Made by a program: the position numbers and the translations under genes. Shown here in pieces: positions 35,064-46,245 of a stretch of DNA of 64,000 nt; position 1 is the first letter of the stretch, and each line of letters begins with the position of its first letter. The stretch is taken from contig CAWHNT010000050.1 in assembly GCA_963830775.1 (NCBI GenBank), forward strand, positions 1 through 64,000, read 5' to 3'. Source of the stretch: CAWHNT01 sp963830775 (GTDB lineage Bacteria > Pseudomonadota > Alphaproteobacteria > Geminicoccales > Geminicoccaceae). Below the pieces are notes generated by a model that had not been told where the DNA came from, made no database searches, and saw only the letters and a list, made by a program, of their open reading frames with translations.

Positions 35064-36578
35064 TCAGCGCTGTGCCAGGCGATCGAGGCCGGCACCCTCG
35101 ATCTGGGTCAGAAGATGGTCGACCGAGGGCATGATCGGGTCGATGAAGATGGAGGGATAGACGCCCATCAGGATCGCCAGGAGGACGAGCGGGGCGAAGG
35201 CCACCACCTCGTTGAGGCGCATGTCCTTGATCCGCTTCAGCTCCTCCTTCACCAGCGCGCCGAAGACGACCCGCCGGTAGAGCCAGAGCATGTAGCAGGC
35301 ACCCAGGATCATGCCGGTGGCGGCGAAGAACGCGACCCAGCTCGAATGCTGGAAGACGCCGATGATCACCATGATCTCGCCGACGAAGCCCGAGGTGCCG
35401 GGCAGGCCGACCGAAGCCAGCATGAAGAGCATGAAGGTGGTGGCGTAGACCGGCATGGTCTCGGCAAGGCCGCCATAGCTCGCGATCTCGCGGCTGTGGA
35501 CGCGGTCGTAGACGACGCCGACGATCATGAAGAGGGCACCGGAGACGAAGCCGTGGCTCAGCATCTGCACGATGCTGCCGGCGACGCCCAAGGCATTGGG
35601 CGTGAAGATGCCGATGGTGACGATGCCCATGTGGGCCACCGACGAGTAGGCGATCAGCTTCTTCATGTCGGTCTGCATCAGCGCCACCAGCGAGGTGTAG
35701 ACGATGGCGATGACGGAGAGTGCGAAGACCAGCGGCGCGAACCACTCCGAGGCGGCGGGCAGCATGGGCAGGGAGAAGCGCAGGAACCCGTAGCCGCCGA
35801 GCTTGAGGAGCACGCCCGCCAGCAGGACGGAGCCGGCGGTGGGCGCCTCGACATGCGCGTCGGGCAGCCAGGTGTGGAAGGGCCACATCGGCACCTTGAC
35901 GGCGAAGGAGACGAACATGGCGAGCCACAGAAGCTGCTGCACACCCAAGGGGAGGGGGGCCTCGAGCAGCTTCTGGGTCATGGCCGGGATCTCGGTCGTC
36001 CCGGTCACCAGGTAAAGATAGAGGATCGCCACCAGGAAAAGGACGGAGCCCAGGAGCGTGTACAGGAAGAACTTGAAGGAGGCGTAAATCCGGCGCGGCC
36101 CGCCCCAGATGCCGATGATCAGATACATCGGGATCAGGATGCCTTCGAAGAAGACATAGAAGAGGACGATGTCCAGGGCGCAGAACACGCCGACCATCAG
36201 CGTGTCCATGACCAGGAAGGCGATCATGTACTCCTTGACCCGGACCTCGACCGAGTACCAGGAGCCAATGACCACGACGAGCGTCAGGAGCGTGCTGAGA
36301 AGCACGAACCACAGCGAGATGCCGTCGACGCCGAGATAGTACTGGATGTTGAGGCCGGGCAGCCAGGTGCTCTTCTCGACCAGCTGGAAGCCGGCCTGCG
36401 AGCTGTCGAAATTGGCCCAGATCAGGAGCGAGAGGAGGAAGGTGACCAGCGCCGTCCACAAGGCGACGCTGCGGCTGTTGCGGGCCACGATCTCGGGCTC
36501 GCCGCGGATGAAGAAGATGAACGCGGCACCGACCAGGGGCAGGAAGGTGACGAGGGAGAGGAGCGGCCAGTCACCCAT
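35064..36578 (-). CDS. nuoM: NADH-quinone oxidoreductase subunit M
   Basis: 504 residues and full length. Antiporter-like membrane subunit of complex I with 14 helices. Characteristic blocks are the helix-5 Glu region (FYVFFEGILIPMYLIIGIWG), FAVKVPMWPFHTWLPDAHVE with the key Lys, the following His-rich helix, and SSVAHMGIVTIGIFTPNALG. Gap to nuoL is 4 bp and to nuoN 16 bp. Confidence 0.96.
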   Translation of the reverse strand: MGDWPLLSLVTFLPLVGAAFIFFIRGEPEIVARNSRSVALWTALVTFLLSLLIWANFDSSQAGFQLVEKSTWLPGLNIQYYLGVDGISLWFVLLSTLLTLVVVIGSWYSVEVRVKEYMIAFLVMDTLMVGVFCALDIVLFYVFFEGILIPMYLIIGIWGGPRRIYASFKFFLYTLLGSVLFLVAILYLYLVTGTTEIPAMTQKLLEAPLPLGVQQLLWLAMFVSFAVKVPMWPFHTWLPDAHVEAPTAGSVLLAGVLLKLGGYGFLRFSLPMLPAASEWFAPLVFALSVIAIVYTSLVALMQTDMKKLIAYSSVAHMGIVTIGIFTPNALGVAGSIVQMLSHGFVSGALFMIVGVVYDRVHSREIASYGGLAETMPVYATTFMLFMLASVGLPGTSGFVGEIMVIIGVFQHSSWVAFFAATGMILGACYMLWLYRRVVFGALVKEELKRIKDMRLNEVVAFAPLVLLAILMGVYPSIFIDPIMPSVDHLLTQIEGAGLDRLAQR

Positions 36579-36582
36579 CGGA

Positions 36583-38508
36583 TCAGCCTCGCAGCACGAG
36601 CAGATACCAGGTGACGAGGCCGGCGACCCCGATCAGCATGGCGAAAGCGTAGTGGTAGAGGTAGCCGGTCTGCAGCCGCATGGCGCGCCGGGCCGTGGCC
36701 AGCGTGCCGGCCGCGACGCCGTCCGGCCCGAACCGGTCGATGATGCCGACGTCGCCGCCGCGCCAGAAGATCCGGCCCAGCACCATGGCCGGCTGGACGA
36801 AGACCGCGTTGTAGAGCTCGTCGAAGTACCACTTGTTGAGCAGGAAAAGGTAGAGCGGGCGGACGGCACCCGCGACCTTCCCCGGCAGGTCCGGGCGCAT
36901 GATGTAGAAGACGTAGGCGAGCCCGATACCGAGGACGCCCACGACCAGGGGCGCCAGCTTCACCCAGAGCGGGACGTGGTGCATCTCCTCGAGGATGCTG
37001 GGGTGCCCGTGCATGTAGATGGCACCGGCCCAGAAATGTCCTTCCGGATCGAGCATGCCGGTACCGAAGAAGCCCGCCACCACGGCACCCACGGCCAGCA
37101 CGATCAGCGGGATGCGCATCACGCGCGGGCTCTCGTGCACATGCTCGAACGTGTGATGGTCCATCCGCGGCTCGCCGTGGAAGGCCATGAAGAGCAGGCG
37201 CCAGGAGTAGAAGGCGGTCAGCAGCGCCGCGAAGACGCCGAGCCAGAACGCATAGCCGGCGAACGCTCCATGACTGGCATAGGCGGCCTCGAGGATCGCG
37301 TCTTTCGAGTAGTAGCCGGCAAAGATCGGGATGCCCGCCAGGGCCAGGGAGCCGATCCACATCACCGCATAGGTGACCGGGATCTTGCGCCAGATGCCGC
37401 CCATCCTGCGCAGGTCCTGCTCCTCGTGGACGGCATGGATCACCGAGCCGGCACCGAGGAAGAGGAGCGCCTTGAAGAAGGCGTGGGTATAGAGGTGGAA
37501 GATGCCGGCGGGATAGGCGCCGACGCCGCAGGCGAAGAACATGTAGCCCAGCTGCGAGCAGGTCGAGTAGGCGATCACGCGCTTGATGTCGTTCTGCACG
37601 AGCCCGACCGTGGCGGCGAAGAAGGCGGTCGAGGCGCCGATGAAGGTGACGAAGGCCAGGGCCGTCGGGGCGAACTCGAAGAGCGGCGACATGCGGGCGA
37701 CGAGGAAAACGCCGGCGGTCACCATCGTGGCGGCATGGATCAGGGCCGAGACCGGTGTCGGGCCTTCCATGGCGTCGGGCAGCCAGGTGTGGAGACCGAG
37801 CTGGGCCGACTTGCCCATCGCACCCACGAAGAGCAGCAGGCAGAGGATGGTGAGCGTGTGCCACTCCGTCCCGAAGAGGACGATGGTGGAATCCGCGAAG
37901 CGCTCGGCCGCCTGGAAGATGGTGTCGTACTGGATGCTGTCGAAGACGAGGTAGATGCCGGCCACGCCCAGCGCCAGGCCGAAGTCGCCGACCCGGTTGA
38001 CGACAAAAGCCTTGATGGCGGCGTTGCAGGCGGAAGGCCGCGTGTACCAGAAGCCGATCAGGAGGTAGCTCGCGACGCCAACACCCTCCCAGCCGAAATA
38101 GAGCTGGAGCAGGTTGTCGGAGGTGACCAGCATCAGCATCGCGAAGGTGAACAGCGACAGATAGGCCATGAAGCGCGGGACGCTGGCGTCGTGCGCCATG
38201 TAGCCCACGGAATAGACGTGGATCCAGAAGCTGATGAAGCTGACGACGAACATCATCACGGTCGAGAGCGTGTCGACCCGGAGCGCCCACTCGACCTGGA
38301 AGCTGCCGACCCTGATCCAGTCGAAGAGCAGGACCTTGGAGACCGGCTCCTCGACATAGGTCGCCATGCCGATCACCGAGCACAGCGCGGAGATGCCCAT
38401 GAAGGTGCAGGTGACGATCTGCGCGCCGCGGTCGCCGATGACGCGGCCGAACAGGCCGGCAATGAGGAAGCCGACCAGCGGTGCGAACACGAGGATGACG
38501 TGCAGCAT
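36583..38508 (-). CDS. nuoL: NADH-quinone oxidoreductase subunit L
   Basis: 641 residues; the largest proton-pumping membrane subunit, with an N-terminal 13-14 helix antiporter-like domain. Motifs include GWEGVGVASYLLIGFWY (helix 5), GKSAQLGLHTWLPDAMEGPT with the pump Lys, ALIHAATMVTAGVFLV and STCSQLGYMFFACGVGAY. A C-terminal extension with the long lateral helix follows (about 480-640). No frame errors are seen. It is 3 bp after nuoK. Confidence 0.96.
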   Translation of the reverse strand: MLHVILVFAPLVGFLIAGLFGRVIGDRGAQIVTCTFMGISALCSVIGMATYVEEPVSKVLLFDWIRVGSFQVEWALRVDTLSTVMMFVVSFISFWIHVYSVGYMAHDASVPRFMAYLSLFTFAMLMLVTSDNLLQLYFGWEGVGVASYLLIGFWYTRPSACNAAIKAFVVNRVGDFGLALGVAGIYLVFDSIQYDTIFQAAERFADSTIVLFGTEWHTLTILCLLLFVGAMGKSAQLGLHTWLPDAMEGPTPVSALIHAATMVTAGVFLVARMSPLFEFAPTALAFVTFIGASTAFFAATVGLVQNDIKRVIAYSTCSQLGYMFFACGVGAYPAGIFHLYTHAFFKALLFLGAGSVIHAVHEEQDLRRMGGIWRKIPVTYAVMWIGSLALAGIPIFAGYYSKDAILEAAYASHGAFAGYAFWLGVFAALLTAFYSWRLLFMAFHGEPRMDHHTFEHVHESPRVMRIPLIVLAVGAVVAGFFGTGMLDPEGHFWAGAIYMHGHPSILEEMHHVPLWVKLAPLVVGVLGIGLAYVFYIMRPDLPGKVAGAVRPLYLFLLNKWYFDELYNAVFVQPAMVLGRIFWRGGDVGIIDRFGPDGVAAGTLATARRAMRLQTGYLYHYAFAMLIGVAGLVTWYLLVLRG

Positions 38509-38511
38509 CGC

Positions 38512-38820
38512 TCAGCCCTTCATCAGGTTGATGTCCTCGACCGCGATGCTGCCGCGGTTGCGGAAGTAGACGACGACGATGGCGAGCCCGATCGCGGCCT
38601 CGCCGGCGGCCACGGTGAGGATGAACATGCCGAAGATCTGGCCGGCGAGGTCGCCCAGATAGGCCGAGAACGCCACGAAGTTGATGTTGACCGCGAGCAG
38701 GATGAGCTCGATCGACATCATGATGATGATCACGTTCTTCCGGTTGAGGAAGATGCCGAAGATCCCGGTGGTGAACAGGATCGCGGCGACCACGAGATAG
38801 TGCGAGAGCGGTACCGGCAT
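38512..38820 (-). CDS. nuoK: NADH-quinone oxidoreductase subunit K
   Basis: 102 residues with three membrane helices, homologous to MrpC. Conserved Glu38 (MMSIELILLAVN) and Glu74 (TVAAGEAAIGLAI) form part of the proton path near the quinone cavity. The first base of the ATG coincides with the last base of the nuoJ stop (38820), typical of this operon. Confidence 0.95.
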   Translation of the reverse strand: MPVPLSHYLVVAAILFTTGIFGIFLNRKNVIIIMMSIELILLAVNINFVAFSAYLGDLAGQIFGMFILTVAAGEAAIGLAIVVVYFRNRGSIAVEDINLMKG

Positions 38821-39431
38821 CAGATCCCGCTCCCCGTGCGGACCTTGCGCAGCTCGACCGCCTCGGCCGGCCGCCGGTGCACCTGGCGGCTCAGGTTCTG
38901 CCGCCGCACCGCCGGCCGCGTGCGCAGCGTCAGCGTGATGGCACCGATGATGGCGACCAGCAGGATCGCCCCTGCCGCTTGGAAGAGGTAGAAATAGTCG
39001 GTGTAGATCAGGTTGCCCAAGGCCTCGGTGTTGGTGACACCGGGCGGCGTGGGCGAGGCCACCACGGGCTGGGTGGCGTCGGGCGCAAAGGCCCAGGTCC
39101 CGCCCACGAGCACGAGCTCGATGAACAGGATGATGCCGACCAGGAGGCCGATCGGGAGGTATTGCAGGAACCCTTCGCGCAGCTGGACGAAGTTGATGTC
39201 CAGCATCATGACCACGAAGAGGAACAGCACGGCCACCGCGCCGACATAGACGACCACCAGCACCATCGCCAGGAACTCGGCCCCGATCAGGATGAACAGG
39301 CCGGCACAGTTGAAGAAGGCCAGGATCAGGAAGAGCACGGACAGCACGGGATTGCGCGCCGACACGACCAGGATGCCCGCTGCCACGGTGACGGCAGCGA
39401 GCATGTAGAAGACGACAAGCTGAACGGTCAT
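38820..39431 (-). CDS. nuoJ: NADH-quinone oxidoreductase subunit J
   Basis: 203 residues with five helices. The third helix segment VLVVVYVGAVAVLFLFVVMM has the pi-bulge Tyr/Gly region characteristic of NuoJ. The C-terminal tail (about 170-203) is charged and cytosolic (RRQNLSRQVHRRPAEAVELR), as in alphaproteobacterial homologues. The 56-bp gap to nuoI is one of the few longer spacings in the operon. Confidence 0.95.
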   Translation of the reverse strand: MTVQLVVFYMLAAVTVAAGILVVSARNPVLSVLFLILAFFNCAGLFILIGAEFLAMVLVVVYVGAVAVLFLFVVMMLDINFVQLREGFLQYLPIGLLVGIILFIELVLVGGTWAFAPDATQPVVASPTPPGVTNTEALGNLIYTDYFYLFQAAGAILLVAIIGAITLTLRTRPAVRRQNLSRQVHRRPAEAVELRKVRTGSGI

Positions 39432-39487
39432 CGGTTCTCGCCAGCGCGTTCGTTCTTTTGTCCGACTGGAGGCAGCAAGAGGACGGG

Positions 39488-39976
39488 TTAGCGGTAGGGC
39501 GCGTCCGCCGTGAGGTTGGCGGCGAGCTCCCGCTCCCAGCGATCCCCGTTCGCCAGCAGCTTCTGCTTGTTATAGAAAAGCTCCTCCCGCGTCTCCGCGG
39601 CAAATTCCTGGTTCGGGCCCAGCACGATGGCGTCGACCGGACAGGCCTCCTCGCAGAGCCCGCAATAGATGCACTTGGTCATGTCGATGTCGTAGCGGGT
39701 GGTGCGCCGGCTGCCGTCGGGGCGCGGCTGGCTCTCGATCACGATGCACTGGGCGGGGCAGACGGCCTCGCAGAGCTTGCAGGCGATGCAGCGCTCCTCG
39801 CCGTTCGGATAGCGGCGCAGCGCATGCTCGCCCCGGAAGCGCGGCGACAGCGGCCCTTTCTCATAGGGGTAGTTCAGCGTCACCTTGCGCTTGAACATGT
39901 ACTTGAAGGTCATGGCGAAGCCGGTGACCAGCTCCCGCCACAACATCGTCCGCGCCACCCTATCGAGGGCTGCCAT
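39488..39976 (-). CDS. nuoI: NADH-quinone oxidoreductase subunit I
   Basis: 162 residues. Carries the two [4Fe-4S] clusters N6a and N6b: Cys63-66-69-73 (CIACKLCEAVC) and Cys102-105-108-112 (CIYCGLCEEAC). An N-terminal amphipathic helix lies on the membrane arm. ATG 39976 (MAALDRVART) is preferred over the in-frame GGG-rich leader that begins at 40000. It is 36 bp downstream of nuoH. Confidence 0.95.
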   Translation of the reverse strand: MAALDRVARTMLWRELVTGFAMTFKYMFKRKVTLNYPYEKGPLSPRFRGEHALRRYPNGEERCIACKLCEAVCPAQCIVIESQPRPDGSRRTTRYDIDMTKCIYCGLCEEACPVDAIVLGPNQEFAAETREELFYNKQKLLANGDRWERELAANLTADAPYR

Positions 39977-40012
39977 GCCGCCTCCAGCCCCTGAGGGCAA
40001 ACCCGTGCCGTC

Positions 40013-41008
40013 TCATCGGGGCAGCGCGTCGAAGGCCACGAGCACGCCCGCCGTCAGCACGAGCCAGGCAAGCGAGAGAGGCAGGAACACCTTCCAGCCC
40101 AGCCGCATCAGCTGGTCGTAGCGGTAGCGGGGCAGCGTCGCGCGCGCCCAGATGAAGATGAAAAGAACGAAGAAGATCTTGAGGATCAGCCAGATCGGGC
40201 CCGGGATCAGGGTCAGGGGCCACAGGCCGAAGGGTGCGAGCCAGCCGCCGAGGAAGAGCACCGAGGTGATGGCGCTCATCAGGATCATGTTGGCGTATTC
40301 GCCGAGGAAGAAGAGCGCGAACGCCATCGAGGAGTATTCGACGTTGTAGCCGGTGACGAGCGAGGCCTCGTCTTCCGGCAGGTCGAACGGGTGCCGGTTG
40401 GTCTCGGCCAGGATCGACGCGATGAAGATCATGAACATCGGGAAGTGGGGGATGATGTACCACATCCCGGTCTGGGCGCGGACGATGTCGGAGAGGTTCA
40501 AGGAGCCCGCGGTGACCAGCACGCAGAGGATGATGACGCCGATCGCGATCTCGTAGCTCACCATCTGGGCGGAGGAGCGGAGCGCACCCAGGAAGGCGTA
40601 GCGGGAGTTGGAGGCCCAGCCCGCCATGATGATGCCGTAGACGCCGAGGCCGCTGACGGCGAAGAGGTAGAGGACGCCGATATTGACGTCGGCCAGCACC
40701 AGCCCCTCGCCGAAGGGGATCACCGCCCAGCCGATCAGCGCCAGGATGAAGGTGACCATCGGCGCCAGCACGAACACGACCTTGTTCGCATTGGCCGGGA
40801 TCACCGTCTCCTTGAGGAAGAGCTTGAGCCCGTCCGCCAGCGGCTGGAGCAGCCCGTAGGGCCCCACCGTCATCGGCCCCTGCCGCAGCTGCATGGCGGC
40901 GATCACCTTGCGCTCGGCATAGGTCAGGTAGGCCACGGCCACGAGCAGCGGCACCACGATGACCAGGATCGTGAGGACGATCAGGATGACGTGGAGCAGC
41001 TCAGCCAT
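40013..41008 (-). CDS. nuoH: NADH-quinone oxidoreductase subunit H
   Basis: 331 residues with eight helices; the subunit that forms the quinone-binding chamber with NuoB and NuoD. Motifs are AYLTYAERKVIAAMQLRQGP, GPYGLLQPLADGLKLFLKE and ETNRHPFDLPEDEASLVTGY with its acidic cluster. Its ATG starts inside the end of nuoG (8-bp overlap), so the two are translationally coupled. Confidence 0.96.
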   Translation of the reverse strand: MAELLHVILIVLTILVIVVPLLVAVAYLTYAERKVIAAMQLRQGPMTVGPYGLLQPLADGLKLFLKETVIPANANKVVFVLAPMVTFILALIGWAVIPFGEGLVLADVNIGVLYLFAVSGLGVYGIIMAGWASNSRYAFLGALRSSAQMVSYEIAIGVIILCVLVTAGSLNLSDIVRAQTGMWYIIPHFPMFMIFIASILAETNRHPFDLPEDEASLVTGYNVEYSSMAFALFFLGEYANMILMSAITSVLFLGGWLAPFGLWPLTLIPGPIWLILKIFFVLFIFIWARATLPRYRYDQLMRLGWKVFLPLSLAWLVLTAGVLVAFDALPR

Positions 41009-43073
41009 GGGTGCCCGTCGCCTCGGGCTGCCCGCCGCCGTGCAGGATCTCCTGGCTGCAGCGGCGCATGTTCTCCGACGCCCGGCAGATCGCGTTGGTC
41101 AGGTAGAAGTCGGCGATCGGCGAGGCGAAGGGTGCCTTCTCGATCCCGCCGGCCAGTGCCGAACTCGCCCCAGGCCGCGGGCGCGATCTCGCCCGGATGG
41201 GCCAGCGCCGGTGCGATCTCCTGCAGGCGGTGGCGCACCTGGGCCAGCGTGTCGAGCGGGAGGGTGCGGTCCAGCACCTCGGACAGCGCCCGCAGGATGC
41301 GCCAGTCCTCCTTGGCCTCGCCGGGCGGGAAGACCGCGCGCGCGGCCCGCTGCGGGCGGCCCTCGATGTTGACGTAGGTGGCGTGCTTCTCGGTGTAGGC
41401 CGCACCCGGCAGGATCACGTCGGCCGCGGCCGCACCGCGGTCGCCATGGTGGCCCTGGTAGACGACGAAGGCGTTGGCAAGCGGCGCCGGTGTCGATCTC
41501 GTCCGCCCCGATCAGGAACACGGTATCGATCTCGCCGCTGGCAGCACCGGCCAGGATGCCGGCCACGTCGCGGCCGCCCTCGCCGGGTACCAGGCCGAGG
41601 TCGAGCCCGCCCACCCGGGAAGCCGCCGTGTGCAGGACGTTGAACCCGTTCCAGCCGTCGCGGACCATGTCGAACCGGCCGGCCACCTCGCGCGCGAGCG
41701 CCAGCACGGCAGCACCGTCGGGCCGGGCGATGGCACCCGGACCGACGATCAGCATGGCGTTCTTGGCCCCGCTCAGGACCTCGCCGAAGCTGTGTCCGCC
41801 CTCGAGCAGGTCGCTCAGCGTCTGCCCGCCAGCACCCAGATCCTGGACCGGGATCGCCAAGTCGACCGGCGCACCGATCCGGCCGATCCGGAAGCCTCCC
41901 TGACGCCAGCGCTTGCGCAGGCGCAGGTTGATGATCGGCGCTTCCCAGCGCGGGTTCGCCCCGACCAGGAGGCAGGCATCGGCCTGCTCGATGCCGGCGA
42001 TGGTGGTGTTGAAGAGGTAGCCGGCCCGCACCCCGCCGGCGACCTTGGCCCCGTCCTGGCGGCAGTCGACATGCGGCGAGCCCAGCGCCGAGGCCAGCTC
42101 CTTGACCAGCACCATGGTCTCGCAGTCGACGAGGTCGCCGATGATGAAGGCCACCTTGCGGCCGTCCGCACCTTCGAGCCGGGCGCGGATGGCGGCGAAC
42201 GCCTCGCGCCAGCCCGTGGGCGCCAGCTTGCCGTCGGTCTTGACCATCGGCACGTCGAGCCGGCGCCGGCGCAGGCCGTCATAGACGAAGCGGGTCTTGT
42301 CGGAGATCCACTCCTCGTTGACCTCCTCCGACAGGCGCGGCAGGACCCGCATCACCTCGTTGCCGCGGGCGTCGACGCGGATGTTGGACCCGACCGCGTC
42401 CATGACGTCGATCAACTCGGTCTTCTTCAGCTCCCAGGTGCGGGCCCGGTACTCGTAGGGCTTCGAGTTCAGCGCCCCCACCGGGCAGAGGTCGATGATG
42501 TTGCCCTGGACCTCGGAGGTGAGCGAAGCCTCGATATAGTTCGTGATCTCCATGTGCTCGCCACGGCTGACGGCACCCAGCTCCTCGACCCCGGCCACCT
42601 CCTTGAGGAAGCGGATGCAGCGCGTGCAGTGGATGCAGCGCGTCATGTGGGTCGAGACCAGCGGCCCCAGATACTTGTCCGCCACCGGCCGCTTGTTCTC
42701 GCTGAAGCGCGAATGGTCGGGCCCGTAGAAGAGCGTCAGGTCCTGCAGGTCGCACTCGCCGCCCTGGTCGCAAATCGGGCAGTCCAGCGGGTGGTTGATG
42801 AGCAGGAGCTCGAGCACGCCCTTGCGCGCCTTATGCACGGTCGGCGTGTCGGTCCTGATCACCATGTTGTCGGCCGCCGGCATCGCGCACGACGCGATCG
42901 GCTTCGGCGACTTCTCCATCTCGACCAGGCACATCCGGCAGTTGCCGGCGATGTTGAGGCGCGGATGGTAGCAGAAGACGGGGATCTCCCGGCCCTGCGG
43001 CCTCGCAGGCCTGCAGCACCGTCGAGCCCGTCGGGACCTCGACTTCCTGTCCGTCGATCGTGAGCTTCGGCAT
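41001..43073 (-). CDS. nuoG: NADH-quinone oxidoreductase subunit G (three apparent frameshifts)
   Basis: About 690 residues when rejoined. The N-terminal [2Fe-2S] domain (PKLTIDGQEVEVPTGSTVLQ, then CYHPRLNIAGNCRMCLVEM) needs one base removed at 42993-42995. Next come HPLDCPICDQGGECDLQD (His/Cys-bound N5) and TRCIHCTRCIRFLKEVAG (N4), and a molybdopterin-oxidoreductase-like domain without cofactor. A second break at about 41482-41487 precedes LANAFVVYQGHHGDRGAAAA, and a third at about 41157-41161 precedes LAGGIEKAPFASPIADFY. The C-terminus QEILHGGGQPEATGTHG overlaps nuoH. Every domain is intact except at those three single bases. Confidence 0.92.
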
Positions 43074-43096
43074 CAGCCTTGGCGCCTCACTTCAAT

Positions 43097-44389
<1,293 letters not shown>

Positions 44390-44393
44390 CCGC

Positions 44394-45020
44394 CTAGCCG
44401 CCCTCGCCCAGCAAAGTTGTCTTGCCGCCCGCCGGCTCCGACACCCGCCGCCCGGACTGCGGCCCCGGCGTCGGCCGCTCGCCGCGCTTCAGGGCCTCGA
44501 GCACGGTCTTGGTCCGCTCGTAGGTGAGGTCCTCGTAGAAGTCGTCGTCGACCCAGAGCACCGGCGCGTTGGAGCAGGCCGCCAGGCACTCGAACTCGCG
44601 CAGGTAGAAGCGCCCGTCGGGCGTCGATTCCCCGATATCGATCCCCAGCGTGTCGCGGCAGGCGCGCACGACGTCATCCGACCCGCAGAGCCAGCAGGGC
44701 GTCGTGGTGCAGACCCGCACCTGGATCCGGCCCACCGGCACCGTGTTGTACATGTCGTAGAAGGTGGCGACCTCGTAGACCCGCATCCGCGGGATGCCCA
44801 TCACCTCGGCCACATGGTCGAGTGCCGCGCGCGGCAGCCAGCCGCCATGCTGCTCCTGGGCCAGATGGAGCAGCGGCAGGACGGCGCTCTGCTTCCGGTC
44901 GGCCGGATAGCGGTTGAGGATGGCCTCGACCGTCGGCCGGTTCTCCTCGCTGAAGGCGAAGGTCTCCACATCAGGCGCCATCTCGCCCACGGGTACCACG
45001 TGCAGGGCTGGTGCGCTCAC
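44394..45020 (-). CDS. nuoE: NADH-quinone oxidoreductase subunit E
   Basis: 208 residues, thioredoxin-like. The [2Fe-2S] N1a ligands are two Cys in CTTTPCWLCG and two in FECLAACSNAPVLW. The helical N-terminal domain contains ILNRYPADRKQSAVLPLLHL. The C-terminal extension (TPGPQSGRRVSEPAGG) is basic and Pro-rich, longer than in enterobacteria. GTG 45020 overlaps the nuoD stop (GTGA) and is taken as the start. Confidence 0.94.
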   Translation of the reverse strand: MSAPALHVVPVGEMAPDVETFAFSEENRPTVEAILNRYPADRKQSAVLPLLHLAQEQHGGWLPRAALDHVAEVMGIPRMRVYEVATFYDMYNTVPVGRIQVRVCTTTPCWLCGSDDVVRACRDTLGIDIGESTPDGRFYLREFECLAACSNAPVLWVDDDFYEDLTYERTKTVLEALKRGERPTPGPQSGRRVSEPAGGKTTLLGEGG

Positions 45021-46195
45021 CGGTCCACCTCCCCGAAGACGATGTCGAGCGAGCCGATGATGGCAGGCACGTCGGCCAGCTGGTGGCCCTTGGCCATGAA
45101 GTCCATCGCCTCCAGATGGACATAGCCCGGCGAGCGGATCTTGCAGCGGTAGGGCTTGTTGGTGCCGTCGCTCACCAGATAGACGCCGAACTCGCCCTTG
45201 CTGCTCTCGATCGCCGCGTAGACCTCGCCCTTGGGCACGTGCACGCCCTCGGTGTAGAGCTTGAAGTGGTGGATCAGCGCCTCCATCGAGCGCTTCATCT
45301 CCGCCCGCGGCGGCGGCGTCACCTTCTGGTCCGCGACCCGCACCGGACCCGCCGGCATCTCGCGCAGGCACTGGCGCATGATCTTCAGGGACTCGCGCAC
45401 CTCGAGCATGCGCACGAGATAGCGGTCGTAGCAGTCGCCGTTCCTGCCGACCGGAATGTCGAAATCCATCCGGTCATAGACCGCATAGGGCTGCGCCTTG
45501 CGCAGGTCCCAGGGCACGCCCGAGGCCCGGATCATCGGCCCCGAGAAGCCCAGCCGGATCGCGTCCTCGGGGCTGACGACCCCGACATCCACCGTGCGCT
45601 GCTTGAAGATGCGGTTCTCGGTGAGGAGCTCGTCCATGTCGTCGAGCCTGGGCACGAACTGCTCGATCCAGGCCGCGATCTCCTCCGCCATCCCGGCCGG
45701 CATGTCGCGGTTGACCCCGCCGAAGCGATAGTAGTTCGCGTGCATGCGGGCGCCCGAGACGCCCTCGTAGAACTCCATCAGCTTCTCGCGCTCCTCGAAC
45801 ATCCAGAGCAGCGGGGTCATGGCCCCGCAGTCGAGCGCGAAGGTCGTGATGTTGAGCAGGTGGTTCATCACCCGCGTCAGCTCGTCGAAGAGCGTGCGGA
45901 TATAGAGGGCGCGGATCGGCACCTCCACGCCCAGGAGCTTCTCGACCGCGAGCACGAAGCTGTGCTCCTGCATCATCATCGAGCAGTAGTCGAGGCGGTC
46001 GAAGTAGGGGATGTTCTGGAGGTAGGGGCGATACTCGATCAGCTTCTCGGTACCGCGATGCAGCAGGCCGATATGCGGATCGGTCCGCTCCACCACCTCG
46101 CCGTCCATTTCCAGGATGAGGCGCAGCACGCCGTGCGCCGCCGGATGCTGCGGGCCGAAATTGATGGTGTAGGTGCGCATCTGGATCTCGGGCAT
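45017..46195 (-). CDS. nuoD: NADH-quinone oxidoreductase subunit D
   Basis: 392 residues. The 49-kDa-type quinone-site subunit, derived from hydrogenase large subunits, without the nickel ligands. The N-terminal INFGPQHPAAHGVLRLILEM loop contains the quinone-contacting His, and the C-terminus IIGSLDIVFGEVDR is diagnostic. It is separate from NuoC (no NuoCD fusion), with a 50-bp gap. Confidence 0.97.
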   Translation of the reverse strand: MPEIQMRTYTINFGPQHPAAHGVLRLILEMDGEVVERTDPHIGLLHRGTEKLIEYRPYLQNIPYFDRLDYCSMMMQEHSFVLAVEKLLGVEVPIRALYIRTLFDELTRVMNHLLNITTFALDCGAMTPLLWMFEEREKLMEFYEGVSGARMHANYYRFGGVNRDMPAGMAEEIAAWIEQFVPRLDDMDELLTENRIFKQRTVDVGVVSPEDAIRLGFSGPMIRASGVPWDLRKAQPYAVYDRMDFDIPVGRNGDCYDRYLVRMLEVRESLKIMRQCLREMPAGPVRVADQKVTPPPRAEMKRSMEALIHHFKLYTEGVHVPKGEVYAAIESSKGEFGVYLVSDGTNKPYRCKIRSPGYVHLEAMDFMAKGHQLADVPAIIGSLDIVFGEVDR

Positions 46196-46245
46196 GGGGC
46201 GTCCCTATCCAGCGCTCGGGGTGACGGGGATCATCGGCACCGGGG

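Noticed and set aside
36346..38991. An 881-codon open frame on the + strand
   Set aside because: It is exactly antisense to nuoL and nuoM; its product is a low-complexity Asp/Glu/Gly/His/Arg string with no domain. Long antisense frames are expected in DNA of this GC content.
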